Under the pieces are notes generated by a model. It was not told where the DNA came from and did not search any database. It saw only the letters and a program-made list of their open reading frames with translations. Of a DNA stretch of 64,000 nucleotides, positions 1 through 9,876 are shown piece after piece. The stretch is from Pseudomonadota bacterium. Its GTDB lineage: Bacteria; Myxococcota_A; Polyangia; GCA-2747355. The first letter of the stretch is position 1. Each line of letters begins with the position of its first letter. The stretch spans positions 709,986 to 773,985 of the forward strand of contig JADJTL010000003.1 in NCBI GenBank assembly GCA_016711215.1, read 5' to 3'. The position numbers and the translations under genes are program-made.

Positions 1-692
1 TTGAACACGTTCTCGCCGGCGCCATCGCGCCGCTGCGGCCCGCGACCCGATCCTTGGCGCTCGCGCGCGCGCCGCAGCGACCTGGTCATGAAGCTGCCCG
101 TCATCGCGTCGATCAGCCCCGTCAGCTCCTCGATGCGGATGCGCTGGCTGATGCGCGCCGCCAGGTCGGGCGGCGGGCGGAGGATGGTGTCGATCTGCAG
201 GCGGCGGCGAATGTAGTAGATGGTCGTGACCTCGCGCACGACGCCGTCGAGGATGCCGATCAGCGACTGCACGTCGAGGACCTCGGGGTTGAACATCAGG
301 CGATCGAGCACCCAGCTCACCTGCACCCGCCAGCCCAGCGCGTCACCGTTGACGGCCTCGCTCTCCTTGAAGGGCAGGCTCTGATAGAGCCCGTCGTTGA
401 GCTCGCGGTTGACGTGGCTGATCGAGTTGGTGAACTCACCACCGATCGTCGGCACCAGCGCCTTGAGCATCGCGTTGCGGCGCATCGCGCGGATGCTGTC
501 CGGATGGACGAAGTAATAGCGAATCGCCGCGTCTTGCACCTGCTGGACGGTCGGCTCGTGATGAAAGCGCGCCAGCACCTCCTCCTCGCTCAACGCCTGG
601 GCCGGCAGGGGCGCCAGGCAGAGCGCGGTGAAGAGCCCCGCGGCAGCGAGGAGCGTGGCGCGGAGGCCGCGGCGGCGATGGATTCTAGTCAT
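1..692 (-). CDS. Exported protein of unknown function, 3' end outside the window
   Basis: The frame is open on the minus strand from an ATG at 692 to the window edge, at least 230 codons. The start overlaps the end of the upstream propeller gene by 8 bases, and AGGAGG lies about 7 bases before it, so the two are probably translated together. An Arg-rich N-terminus is followed by a hydrophobic stretch (about residues 11-31) ending in PAQA, a likely signal peptide. From about residue 115 the sequence resembles the C-terminus of the upstream gene: SWVLDRLMFN, then IYYIRRRLQ, then a PPPDL...RIRIEEL...TGSFMTR block. The two genes therefore share a domain of roughly 90 residues. I do not recognise a function. 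A cell-envelope location is inferred from the signal peptide. Confidence 0.75.
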   Translation of the reverse strand, partial: MTRIHRRRGLRATLLAAAGLFTALCLAPLPAQALSEEEVLARFHHEPTVQQVQDAAIRYYFVHPDSIRAMRRNAMLKALVPTIGGEFTNSISHVNRELNDGLYQSLPFKESEAVNGDALGWRVQVSWVLDRLMFNPEVLDVQSLIGILDGVVREVTTIYYIRRRLQIDTILRPPPDLAARISQRIRIEELTGLIDAMTGSFMTRSLRRARERQGSGRGPQRRDGAGENVF

Positions 693-3084
693 GGGTACCC
701 TCCTGGGGTGGCAAGCGCAGATCCGGCCCTGTACCCGGCCAGCGCACGAACCACTTGGCATCGTAACCGTGCGGTCGGCCGCCACGCGCATAGCGCGTCA
801 GATAGCCACCGGTGATGAAGTCGAGATAGGCGTGCAGCTCCTCGAGCCAGAGCCGATAGGTCAAGCGCAGGCGCATATCCTCGGGCGGCGCAGCGATCAG
901 CAGCGCCTGCGTCCGGCGGTACTCGCTATAGAGCCGGTGGATGCTGCGCCGCAGCCAATCGCGGCCCTCGCTGTTGAGACGCTCGATGCGGCCGAAGAGG
1001 GCGCTCTCGAGGTTGAAGACGAGCGACGAGAGATCCCAGGAGAGCATCAAGCGCAGCTCGTTGAAGCGAAAGGCCGGCTTGTTGTCGAAGCGGTAGGTGA
1101 AGCCCGCGCCGCGCAGGATGCCATCTTGGGTCAGGCCGTAGTCGCGCGCCTGGAGGTGGGTCCACGAGAGGTCGACCCGCGGCAACAAGCCCTTGAGCCG
1201 CGCCCGTGCGCGATAGTCGAGCTGCCGCCGCACCTCGAAGCCCGTGTAGCGGTAGGCCGCCCAGAGCATGTCCGTGATGACGGGGGCGGAGTCGCCGCGC
1301 AGCAGCCGCGCCAGCGCCGCGCGCCGCGCGGGCGGGAGCTCGTCCGGCTGACGCGGACGGTCGCCGAGATTGCGCCGCATGCGCCAGAGAGCCCGACTCC
1401 AGACGACCCAAAGCAGCGCCGGGTCGCGGGGATCGTGCTCGAACCAGGATAGCCGCCCGAAGGTCTCGCCCGAGTAGATGACCTTCCACTGCTGGCCGCC
1501 GTCGATGCTCTCCCAGATATACGCCCCTCCCGAGTCCACCATGCCGGGCGAGAGCAGCGAGGGCAGCATCAGATTGCTCAGCGCCCAGAGGTGCCCCTTG
1601 CGCCAGGGATTGACCGAGACCTTCACCATCTCCTGGCCGAGGAACTTCGGGCCGCCGAGCTGCGTCCAGTCCTCGAGCTGCGCGGTCATCAGGTTCGCCG
1701 TGGTGAACAGGCCGTCATGCGTGGCGATATAGCCGCGCTGGCGGTCATGGGGATCGATGGTCACCCAGCGCACGACGCGCGCCGTCGGGAAGGTCGTGAA
1801 GTAGATCCACTCCCAGGTGCGCCCGCTATCCGGCGAGCGCAGCATGCCGTAGTCCGTGCCGGCGAAGATGTAGCGGGGGTCCCAGGGGTTGAAGTAGATC
1901 CACCAGACCACGCCCGCCCCGAGGCCTTGCTGCGTCGACTTGCTCCAGCTATGGCCACGGTCCTCGGAGAAGAAGAGCCCATCACCGGTGGCGATCAACA
2001 CGCGATCGGGGTTGAGGGGGTCGACGGCCGCCGAGAAGACCATGCGCGACCAGTTGGCGAAGCCGCCCCAGGTGCGGACCCAGGTTTGACCGCCGTCCTC
2101 GGTCATGAAGAGGCCGAAGAGCGTGCAGAGATAGACCCAGTTGGGGTCGCGCGGGTGAATCACGAAGAGACGACCGTGCGGGATGATGTTGCCGCGCAGC
2201 AGCAGGGTCTGCTTGATATTCAGGCCAGCTGTCGGCTTGCCGAAGCGGCGCACCACGGACTGGAGGCGCGGCGCGCGGCCAGGCAGGCCGACGCCGAAGT
2301 TGCGGTTGGCCTCCTCGCTGATGCGGCCGCCCGACCCTGGCGCGATCGGCGCATAGCCCAGCACATTCCAGCGCGACTTCATCGCGCGATGATGCCCCGA
2401 GGTGATCGAGAGCGGCTCGGGGCCACCCGTCGAGACGGGCGAGCGGCGGAAGGTCGAGTCGCGCGGGCGACTGAGCATCGTCGGCTGCGCTGACGAGTTG
2501 CCATAGACGATATCGGGCAGCGATCCGCCGCCGATCTCGAGCTGTCCGCGCGTCACCGAGGGAACCACCATGCTGAGTCGCGGTCCGAGCACGCTGGTGG
2601 CGCGGCTGCCCCAGCCATCAAAGCGCTGCGCGCCGTAGAAGATCACCTGCCCGGCATCGCCGTAGGTCGGCCGGCGCTCGACGATCAGGCGGGACTCGGT
2701 CCAGGTCTTGCCGCCATCCTCGGTCTTGAAGACATAACCGCCCTGCGACGAGACGTAGGCGACATCGGGGTGCTGATAGTCGACAGCCACAGAAATCAGC
2801 TCGGTCACGCGCATCGTATGACCGATATCCTCCTTGTAGACGTCGGGCGTGAAGCTGCCGTGTTCGCTCTCCGGCGAATAGGCCTGGGACCAGGTGGGCT
2901 CGGGCAAGGTCGGCGCCGCCGGCCGGGGAGGGAGCAGCTGTTGCGCCTGGGCGCTGCCCAGCCCAGCCGCCAGCGCCGGCAACACCACCAGCCAGCGCCG
3001 CAGCCAGTGGCCCGCGTGGGACGCCGCGATCCGCTGACCAGCGAAGGCGGTCGAAAAGCTCCTGAGTCGATTGAAATGGCCCAT
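685..3084 (-). CDS. Exported BNR/VPS10-type beta-propeller protein
   Basis: This protein of about 799 residues has a signal peptide (hydrophobic segment ending GSAQA) followed by repeated propeller hairpins of the Asp-box type: TEDGGKTWTES, TEDGGQTWVRT, SEDRGHSWSKS, SPDSGRTWEW and SIDGGQQWKV. Such repeats build sialidase, VPS10 and YCF48-like propellers, which bind ligands or act as scaffolds. No catalytic set is evident. The last 170 or so residues form a separate region containing SWDLSSLVFN and a PPEDMRLRLT block that recurs in the next gene downstream. The ATG at 3084 is chosen because it puts the hydrophobic segment near the N-terminus; in-frame starts at 3126 and 3180 are possible and no candidate has a strong ribosome site. 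Export is well supported; the role is unknown. Confidence 0.75.
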   Translation of the reverse strand: MGHFNRLRSFSTAFAGQRIAASHAGHWLRRWLVVLPALAAGLGSAQAQQLLPPRPAAPTLPEPTWSQAYSPESEHGSFTPDVYKEDIGHTMRVTELISVAVDYQHPDVAYVSSQGGYVFKTEDGGKTWTESRLIVERRPTYGDAGQVIFYGAQRFDGWGSRATSVLGPRLSMVVPSVTRGQLEIGGGSLPDIVYGNSSAQPTMLSRPRDSTFRRSPVSTGGPEPLSITSGHHRAMKSRWNVLGYAPIAPGSGGRISEEANRNFGVGLPGRAPRLQSVVRRFGKPTAGLNIKQTLLLRGNIIPHGRLFVIHPRDPNWVYLCTLFGLFMTEDGGQTWVRTWGGFANWSRMVFSAAVDPLNPDRVLIATGDGLFFSEDRGHSWSKSTQQGLGAGVVWWIYFNPWDPRYIFAGTDYGMLRSPDSGRTWEWIYFTTFPTARVVRWVTIDPHDRQRGYIATHDGLFTTANLMTAQLEDWTQLGGPKFLGQEMVKVSVNPWRKGHLWALSNLMLPSLLSPGMVDSGGAYIWESIDGGQQWKVIYSGETFGRLSWFEHDPRDPALLWVVWSRALWRMRRNLGDRPRQPDELPPARRAALARLLRGDSAPVITDMLWAAYRYTGFEVRRQLDYRARARLKGLLPRVDLSWTHLQARDYGLTQDGILRGAGFTYRFDNKPAFRFNELRLMLSWDLSSLVFNLESALFGRIERLNSEGRDWLRRSIHRLYSEYRRTQALLIAAPPEDMRLRLTYRLWLEELHAYLDFITGGYLTRYARGGRPHGYDAKWFVRWPGTGPDLRLPPQEGTHD

Positions 3085-3204
3085 CGATGCGCGCGGACTG
3101 TACCTGTGGCGGCGGGAGAATGTCATCAGCGAGGCGCGACCGTGCCCTCGCCCCTTGCCACAGCATAGGGCGTGCCGCAAGCGCCGATCGGTTAAGCTCG
3201 GGCC

Positions 3205-3444
3205 GTGCGCGTCAACGTCGACAGGCTAGCCTTCGCTGAGCAATGCGCGCGCCTCGGCCTGCGCTTCTGCTGCGAGAGCTGCGCCTACTTCTTCGCCGAG
3301 CCTCGCGCCCGCTGCGCCCACGGCTGGCCGCAGGACGAGCATCGGTCAGAGCGCTATGGGTTAGCGCGTGATCCCGGCCGCTCTGGCGCGGACGCCGACG
3401 CGCGCGCAGAGGTGGTCTTCTGCAAGGAGTTCGAACTGCGCTGA
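3205..3444 (+). CDS. Small cysteine-rich protein, probable metal-binding
   Basis: The predicted protein has 79 residues. It contains a CCESC motif near residue 23, a CAHGWP motif near residue 38 and a closing FCKEFEL motif, a spacing that suggests a Zn or Fe-S site. The gene is divergent from the propeller gene, starts at an ATG and convergently overlaps the last 91 bases of the minus-strand gene 3354-3791. I believe proteins with this CxxC...CxHG.P...FCKEFEL pattern occur in related genomes, but I cannot name a family and the function is unknown. It could be spurious given its size. The ordered cysteines and compact C-terminal motif argue that it is real. Confidence 0.55.
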   Translation: MRVNVDRLAFAEQCARLGLRFCCESCAYFFAEPRARCAHGWPQDEHRSERYGLARDPGRSGADADARAEVVFCKEFELR

Positions 3445-3791
3445 GCGCCGCGCCGGCCCGCGCCGGCATCCGCAGCGCGCCCCGCCAGGCGCTGCCGAAT
3501 CAGGCGACGCAGCCGACTGCGCTCGTCGGCGGTCAAGGGATCCGCGGCGCCCTTTGCCCCGGCCGCCGGCGTCGGCCCAGGGGAAGCGCGTTGGGGATCC
3601 GTCGCCGAGCCCCCCCACAGCCCCTGGGTCCGCTGCTTGACGCCGTCGACCAAGGCGCGGCTCTCGCTGCTGCCGGCGATGGCGCAGAGATGCTGCCAGA
3701 GCGTGCGCTCACCGAGCGTCACCGTCACCGCCGCGTAGATCAACGCGACGAAGAGCACAAAGCCGAGGAGCCCACGAATCAGGCGGAACAT
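3354..3791 (-). CDS. Small protein with one N-terminal membrane segment
   Basis: The predicted protein has 145 residues. It starts at the ATG at 3791, preceded by AGGGG at a good distance; a longer upstream frame is low-complexity shadow of the OmpA gene. Residues 3-27 (MFRLIRGLLGFVLFVALIYA) form a transmembrane anchor. A short conserved-looking stretch follows, then a Pro/Ala/Gly-rich linker and a basic Arg-rich C-terminus. It lies 46 bases downstream of the OmpA-family gene on the same strand and may be cotranscribed with it. Its 3' end overlaps the convergent Cys-rich gene. No family is recognised. A small inner-membrane protein is inferred from the anchor. Confidence 0.55.
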   Translation of the reverse strand: MFRLIRGLLGFVLFVALIYAAVTVTLGERTLWQHLCAIAGSSESRALVDGVKQRTQGLWGGSATDPQRASPGPTPAAGAKGAADPLTADERSRLRRLIRQRLAGRAADAGAGRRGAQRSSNSLQKTTSARASASAPERPGSRANP

Positions 3792-3837
3792 CACGCCCCT
3801 GTTGTCGCCCGCGCGCGCGCGCTGCGCGACGGCAGGC

Positions 3838-5793
<1,956 letters not shown>

Positions 5794-5951
5794 GGGGCTC
5801 CTCGCGAAACGGTTTGCCGTCCATTTAGCTGCCGTTTCCAGCGCTTGTCAAAATCACCCGTGGTTTCCTGGCGTCAGACCGGGCCGCGTTGCGGAGGCCG
5901 GCGCAGCCGTGCTACGAGGCCGGTGGCCCCTCCAAGCGGCGCCGCCAACCG

Positions 5952-7034
5952 ATGCCAGCAAGGCTCGCCCTTTCCACCACTGTCTGTAGCCTGCCGGGCC
6001 CACCGCAGGTGCTACTCGATCGCTGGCGCTCGCTGCGCGCGACCCATCCGCTCGCGCTGGCGCTCGATCCGCGCCTGCCACCGCCCGTGATGCGGGAGCT
6101 GCTGGCGCGTTCGCGCGCGCAGGGCATCGGCTGCGTCGAGCTGGCCCACCCGCTCGGCAGCGCTGAGGGTTATCCGATGGCGTCGCCGCTCGGCGCCGAA
6201 CGCAGCGAACGACGCGCGGCGACGCAGCAGCTGCTCGACACGCTCCGCTTGGCGGCCGAGCATGAGGTCCCCCGCCTCGTGCTCCACCCCTGGAACCTGA
6301 CGCTGCGGCGCGACCCCGACGCGCTGCGGCAGCGCTTTGCGGCCGGTCGTGCGCTGCCTCTGGCCGAGCTGAACGAGCAACGCACCGACGCGGCGCCGCG
6401 AGCGCTCGACGGCTTGCTCGGCTGTCTCGATCCGCTGCTCGAGCGCGCAGCACACGAGGGCATCACCATCGCCCTGCTCACGCCCGCGATCTGGCCGCAG
6501 CAGCTCCCCACCGAGGCCGAGCTGCTGGCGCTGCGCGCCGAGCTGGCGGGCGCACCGCTCGAGGCGCTTCCGGCGAGCGATTGGGAGCACGCCGCGCAGG
6601 TGGTGGCGAGCGCCGCCAGCCGTCCAGCCCCGCGACGACGCGGCCCGGTCGCGGCCCAGCCCGGAGACGCCTGGGCGCGGGCGGCGGCTCAGGCCGTCGT
6701 GCCGGCAGGACCTGGCTCGACGCTCTTCGTGCCCTCCGGCGGGGCCGCGACCCCTCCGCCGCCCGACGCCGGAACCGAGGCGGCGGCGACCTCGCCTTCG
6801 GCGCCGGCTCGAAGCGTTGACCGCGCCCTGCGCCTAGCGGATGCCGCTGGGCTGCGCCTGCGGCTGCCGCTGGGCTGCGGGGAGATCGGCTGGCAGACGG
6901 CGCTACCCTCGGCGTTAGCGAAGTGCGCCGAGGCCATCCTGGTCTTCGATGCGGCCACCACGGCCGCGGAGATCACCCGCAGCATGGCGTGGATCGACGC
7001 GGCCAGCGACCCGAGCCCGGCAGCGGTACCCTGA
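5952..7034 (+). CDS. TIM-barrel, sugar phosphate isomerase/epimerase-like protein
   Basis: The predicted protein has about 360 residues and no signal peptide. The pattern of strands (LALALDPRLP, GCVELAHP, RLVLHPWN, ITIALLTPAIW, AILVFDAAT) alternating with helices resembles the xylose isomerase-like TIM barrel. Residues about 225-310 form a Pro/Ala/Gly-rich insertion with no predicted structure, which is unusual for the fold. Metal-ligand residues typical of AP-endonuclease-2-type barrels are not clear, so activity is uncertain. The ATG at 5952 starts just before the first strand; an earlier in-frame ATG at 5889 would add a basic stretch. The gene is divergent from the OmpA gene and ends 10 bases from the convergent FHA gene. 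The fold is an inference. Confidence 0.55.
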   Translation: MPARLALSTTVCSLPGPPQVLLDRWRSLRATHPLALALDPRLPPPVMRELLARSRAQGIGCVELAHPLGSAEGYPMASPLGAERSERRAATQQLLDTLRLAAEHEVPRLVLHPWNLTLRRDPDALRQRFAAGRALPLAELNEQRTDAAPRALDGLLGCLDPLLERAAHEGITIALLTPAIWPQQLPTEAELLALRAELAGAPLEALPASDWEHAAQVVASAASRPAPRRRGPVAAQPGDAWARAAAQAVVPAGPGSTLFVPSGGAATPPPPDAGTEAAATSPSAPARSVDRALRLADAAGLRLRLPLGCGEIGWQTALPSALAKCAEAILVFDAATTAAEITRSMAWIDAASDPSPAAVP

Positions 7035-7044
7035 TCCCGCGGGT

Positions 7045-8856
7045 CTACTTGAGATTGACGCCCATACGCTCGCAGACGCGGCGCAGGAGCTGGCGGCGCT
7101 GGCTGTCGAGCTGAGTGTAGGCCGACTGCGCCTGCGCCTCCTGCTTGAGATAGCAGGCCGAGGCGCCGACGATCGACCAGGCCTGCGGATCCTTCGGCGC
7201 GACCCGCAGCACCTGATTCGCGAGCGTGGCTGCCTTGCTATAGAAGCCCTCGCGATAGGCGGTCCAGGCCCGATCGATCAGGCTGCGCACCACCGCCGGA
7301 TCGATCGCCGGCGCGGGCGTCACCGCTGCCGCCGGGGTCGGCTTGACCCCACGGCCGGCGGGCGCGGCAGTGCTGCCGCGTGCGCTCGGTTGGAGCGTCC
7401 GAGCTGGCGGCTTGCGCACGACGGCGGGCTTGGTCCGTTCAGGCTTCAGCGCCTCCCGACACGCCGCCACGCGGCCCGCGGCGGCGTCGGCGTTGCCGAG
7501 CAGAGCGCGCAGCCGGTCGACCTGCACCTGCGCCTGATCGCACTGCCGCCGCTGCACGGCCTCGTCGATCTCCTGCAGCGCCTGCGCCTCGAAGTTGGCC
7601 CGGGCCTGCGCATAGGCGCTACTGCGCGCCATCTGCGCGCGATAGCCGCTCTCGAGGGGAAGGCGCTGGAAGAGCGCCAGGGCACCTGCGTGATCGTTGG
7701 TCGTCGCGGCCGCCATCGCCTGGTCGAAGCGCTGCTTGGCCTGGCGCTCGGCGCCCGCCCGCGCGCAGTCGGCGCGCGCCCCTTCGCGGGCCTCGTCACC
7801 GAGCTCGGCGCAGCGCTGTAACGCCTGATCCCACGACTGGACGGCGATCGCCTCGCGCACGCTCTTCAGGATCGCCGCCGCTTGCTCTGGGGTTTGTGGC
7901 GTCGGCGCGCCTGGCGACCTCTCCTCGGGAGACAGGCCGGACCCCGCCGCGGCGCCCAGCTCCGTCGTCGCCGCCTGCGCGCGCATCCAGCGCCAGGTCA
8001 AGACACCCGCCACGCTCAGCGCGACGAGACCCAGAGCCACGAGGAGCAAGCGCTTGCCCGGCGCCGCGCGACCGAGGTCGTAGATGGTGGCGTCGCGCGA
8101 GAACTGGAAGGCCTCGCCCGGCGCCACGAAGCGCAGTCGCACGTGGCCCAGGTCGATCAAATCGCCGCGGCGGAGCTCGACCTTGCCGTACTCCTCGCCA
8201 TTGACCCGCACGCCATTGGCGCTCTGCATGTCCATGATCGTGAACCGGCCGCTCTCCTCGATCACCTGGGCGTGGTGGCGCGAGACGGATCGGTGGTTGA
8301 TCACGATGTCGTTGTCCGGCGTCCGCCCGACGATCACCAGGGACTTGCTGATCACCGCCTCGAGCCCGGCGAAATTGCTCGAGACACAAACCAGCCGCGC
8401 CACATCGCGCACCACGCCACCGGGTGCCGCGCGCGCGGCGGCGTCAGCGTCGGCCGCCCCGGCGCCGCCCTCCTCGCTGCTGGGCGCGGAGGGCGAAAGG
8501 GGCTCGCGCGCCTCCTGAACCGTCGTGCCGAGGCGATGTGAGACGACGGGACCGAGCTCGATGTCGCCCTCGACCTGCAACCCGAGCACGTAGTCGCCGA
8601 TCTCGACGCGCTCGCCCTCGCCGAAGGCCGCGCGGCCCGAGATGCGCGCGCCGTTGACCCTGATGCCGTTGTAGCTGTCGAGGTCCTCGATGAAGACCGC
8701 GCCGTTGCTCTTGACCAGCTTGGCGTGACGCCGCGAGACGTTGCGCTCGGTCAGGCGGATCGTATTGCCTTCCTTGCGCCCGATGGTGATCTCATCGCGG
8801 ATGAGGGGAACGACCGTCGTCTTCCCCTCGTCGTCCTCGATGATCAGCTTGAACAT
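7045..8856 (-). CDS. Double-FHA membrane protein with C-terminal TPR-like region
   Basis: This protein of 603 residues has two N-terminal FHA domains, at about residues 20-95 (GRKEGNTIRL, RNVSRRHAKL, NGIRVNG) and 150-235 (VGRTPDNDI, RSVSRHHAQV, ANGVRVNG). Both keep the GR, SxxH and NG residues that bind phosphothreonine. One transmembrane helix follows (about 268-290), then a helical region of paired-helix repeats (about 320-600) with an Ala/Pro linker. The FHA part should be cytoplasmic and read Ser/Thr kinase output, and the C-terminal part probably lies across the inner membrane. It is downstream of the deacetylase gene on the same strand, separated by 108 bases that contain a triplicated 19-bp repeat. 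The start at 8856 begins directly at the first FHA strand. Confidence 0.85.
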   Translation of the reverse strand: MFKLIIEDDEGKTTVVPLIRDEITIGRKEGNTIRLTERNVSRRHAKLVKSNGAVFIEDLDSYNGIRVNGARISGRAAFGEGERVEIGDYVLGLQVEGDIELGPVVSHRLGTTVQEAREPLSPSAPSSEEGGAGAADADAAARAAPGGVVRDVARLVCVSSNFAGLEAVISKSLVIVGRTPDNDIVINHRSVSRHHAQVIEESGRFTIMDMQSANGVRVNGEEYGKVELRRGDLIDLGHVRLRFVAPGEAFQFSRDATIYDLGRAAPGKRLLLVALGLVALSVAGVLTWRWMRAQAATTELGAAAGSGLSPEERSPGAPTPQTPEQAAAILKSVREAIAVQSWDQALQRCAELGDEAREGARADCARAGAERQAKQRFDQAMAAATTNDHAGALALFQRLPLESGYRAQMARSSAYAQARANFEAQALQEIDEAVQRRQCDQAQVQVDRLRALLGNADAAAGRVAACREALKPERTKPAVVRKPPARTLQPSARGSTAAPAGRGVKPTPAAAVTPAPAIDPAVVRSLIDRAWTAYREGFYSKAATLANQVLRVAPKDPQAWSIVGASACYLKQEAQAQSAYTQLDSQRRQLLRRVCERMGVNLK

Positions 8857-8888
8857 GATCGGGCTCGCTCGGGCAGAGACGCAGGGTT

Positions 8889-8945
8889 GCCGGGCCAGTC
8901 AGTGATCGCCGGGCCAATCAGTGATCGCCGGGCCAATCAGTCTAG
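8889..8945. repeat. 19-bp tandem repeat, three units
   Basis: Three adjacent 19-base units (8889-8907, 8908-8926, 8927-8945) share the core GCCGGGCCAATCAGTGATC. The first has one change and the last differs in its final four bases. The array fills half of the 108-base gap between the deacetylase stop and the FHA-gene start, so it lies in the leader or promoter of the FHA gene. Confidence 0.85.
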
Positions 8946-8964
8946 GGGCGCGCAGATTTCCCCG

Positions 8965-9876
8965 TCAAGGGCCACCCGGCCGCGCACCCGCGACAATCGA
9001 CGACAGGGGCAAAACGCGCACCCCGCCGAGGTCGCGCCGAGCCCAAGCCGCCAGAGCCCGGATGGTCGAGGTCTTGGGGTGGCCAATCGCCACCGCCCAA
9101 CCTCGGCGCCGCGCCAAGGCGAGCGCCGCTCCCAGTCGTTCGGGGACTGTAACAAGGTCACGCGCGTCGTCCAAGAACACGTCGCGCTCGAGGCAGGTGG
9201 CGCCGATCCGGCGGGCGACGCGGCAGAGCACGGTCGCGCTGGTGGTCCGCGAGTCGAGGAAGGGCAGGCGACGGCGCTTGAGCTCCCGCAGCAAGCGGGC
9301 GGCGGCGTCGGGGTCGGCGCTGAAGGCAGAACCCATATGGCTGTTGACCCCCACGGCCCCGGAAACCCGCGACAAGGCCTCGGCCAGCACCGGCGCCACG
9401 CGGCCGCCGCGACCCAGCACGACGGGCTCGTCGCTGATCGCCGTCGAGCGCTGCGGCTCGAGGGGCAGGTGCAGCCAGGGCTCGCGCCCCGCCGCGCGCA
9501 GCAGGGCCACGCTGGCCGCCGTCTGCCGCGCGTGGGGCAGGAGGGCGAAGGTCAGCGGCAGCGGCAAGGCGAGCAGCTCGCGCAGCGGCCCGAGCGCGCG
9601 ACCGAGATCGTCGATGACAATCGCCAGGCAGGGGCGCGCGCGGTCGCAGCGCGGCAGCGGCGCCGTTGCGGGCGGCGCGGCGGGGGCGGCGACCCGCCAC
9701 GGGGCGCGATCGCAGGCCAAGCCGCCCCAATGGGCCGGCCCCAGCCAGTGCGCCAGCCCCAGCCAGTGCGCCAGCCCCAGCCAGAGCGCCAGCCCCAGCA
9801 GCGGCACGAGCGCTGCCCGTCCGACGGGCACCAGCAGCCGGCCGAGCCCGCACCGGCGCCTCAAGGCCGCAGCCAC
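8965..9876 (-). CDS. Divergent polysaccharide deacetylase (YibQ-like)
   Basis: The protein has 303 residues. After an N-terminal membrane anchor (about 15-50) come the landmarks of the divergent polysaccharide deacetylase family: AIVIDDLG near residue 85, HLPLEPQ, GVNSHMGS, DSRTT, RDVFLDD and GHPKTSTI. The family uses a NodB-like barrel and is usually encoded next to envC, as here. Its enzymatic role at the division site is not well established. The start overlaps the envC stop by 16 bases, which suggests coupling. The membrane anchor contains a threefold LGLAHW repeat encoded by an 18-bp tandem repeat, probably a recent expansion. Confidence 0.9.
   Translation of the reverse strand: MAAALRRRCGLGRLLVPVGRAALVPLLGLALWLGLAHWLGLAHWLGPAHWGGLACDRAPWRVAAPAAPPATAPLPRCDRARPCLAIVIDDLGRALGPLRELLALPLPLTFALLPHARQTAASVALLRAAGREPWLHLPLEPQRSTAISDEPVVLGRGGRVAPVLAEALSRVSGAVGVNSHMGSAFSADPDAAARLLRELKRRRLPFLDSRTTSATVLCRVARRIGATCLERDVFLDDARDLVTVPERLGAALALARRRGWAVAIGHPKTSTIRALAAWARRDLGGVRVLPLSSIVAGARPGGP
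9739..9792 (-). repeat. In-frame 18-bp tandem repeat, three units
   Basis: Three 18-base units (9739-9756, 9757-9774, 9775-9792) lie inside the deacetylase gene. On the coding strand each gives the six-residue unit LGLAHW or a near copy, within the predicted membrane helix. Gain or loss of a unit would lengthen or shorten the anchor by six residues without a frameshift. Confidence 0.85.

Noticed and set aside
54..1452. Plus-strand open frames of 253 and 274 codons
   Set aside because: They are antisense to the propeller gene and the partial exported gene, with shadow-type composition and no motif.
3469..3640. Short plus- and minus-strand frames around 3.2-3.6 kb other than the two listed
   Set aside because: They overlap the listed genes in other frames, are Arg/Pro/Ala-rich and have no conserved pattern.
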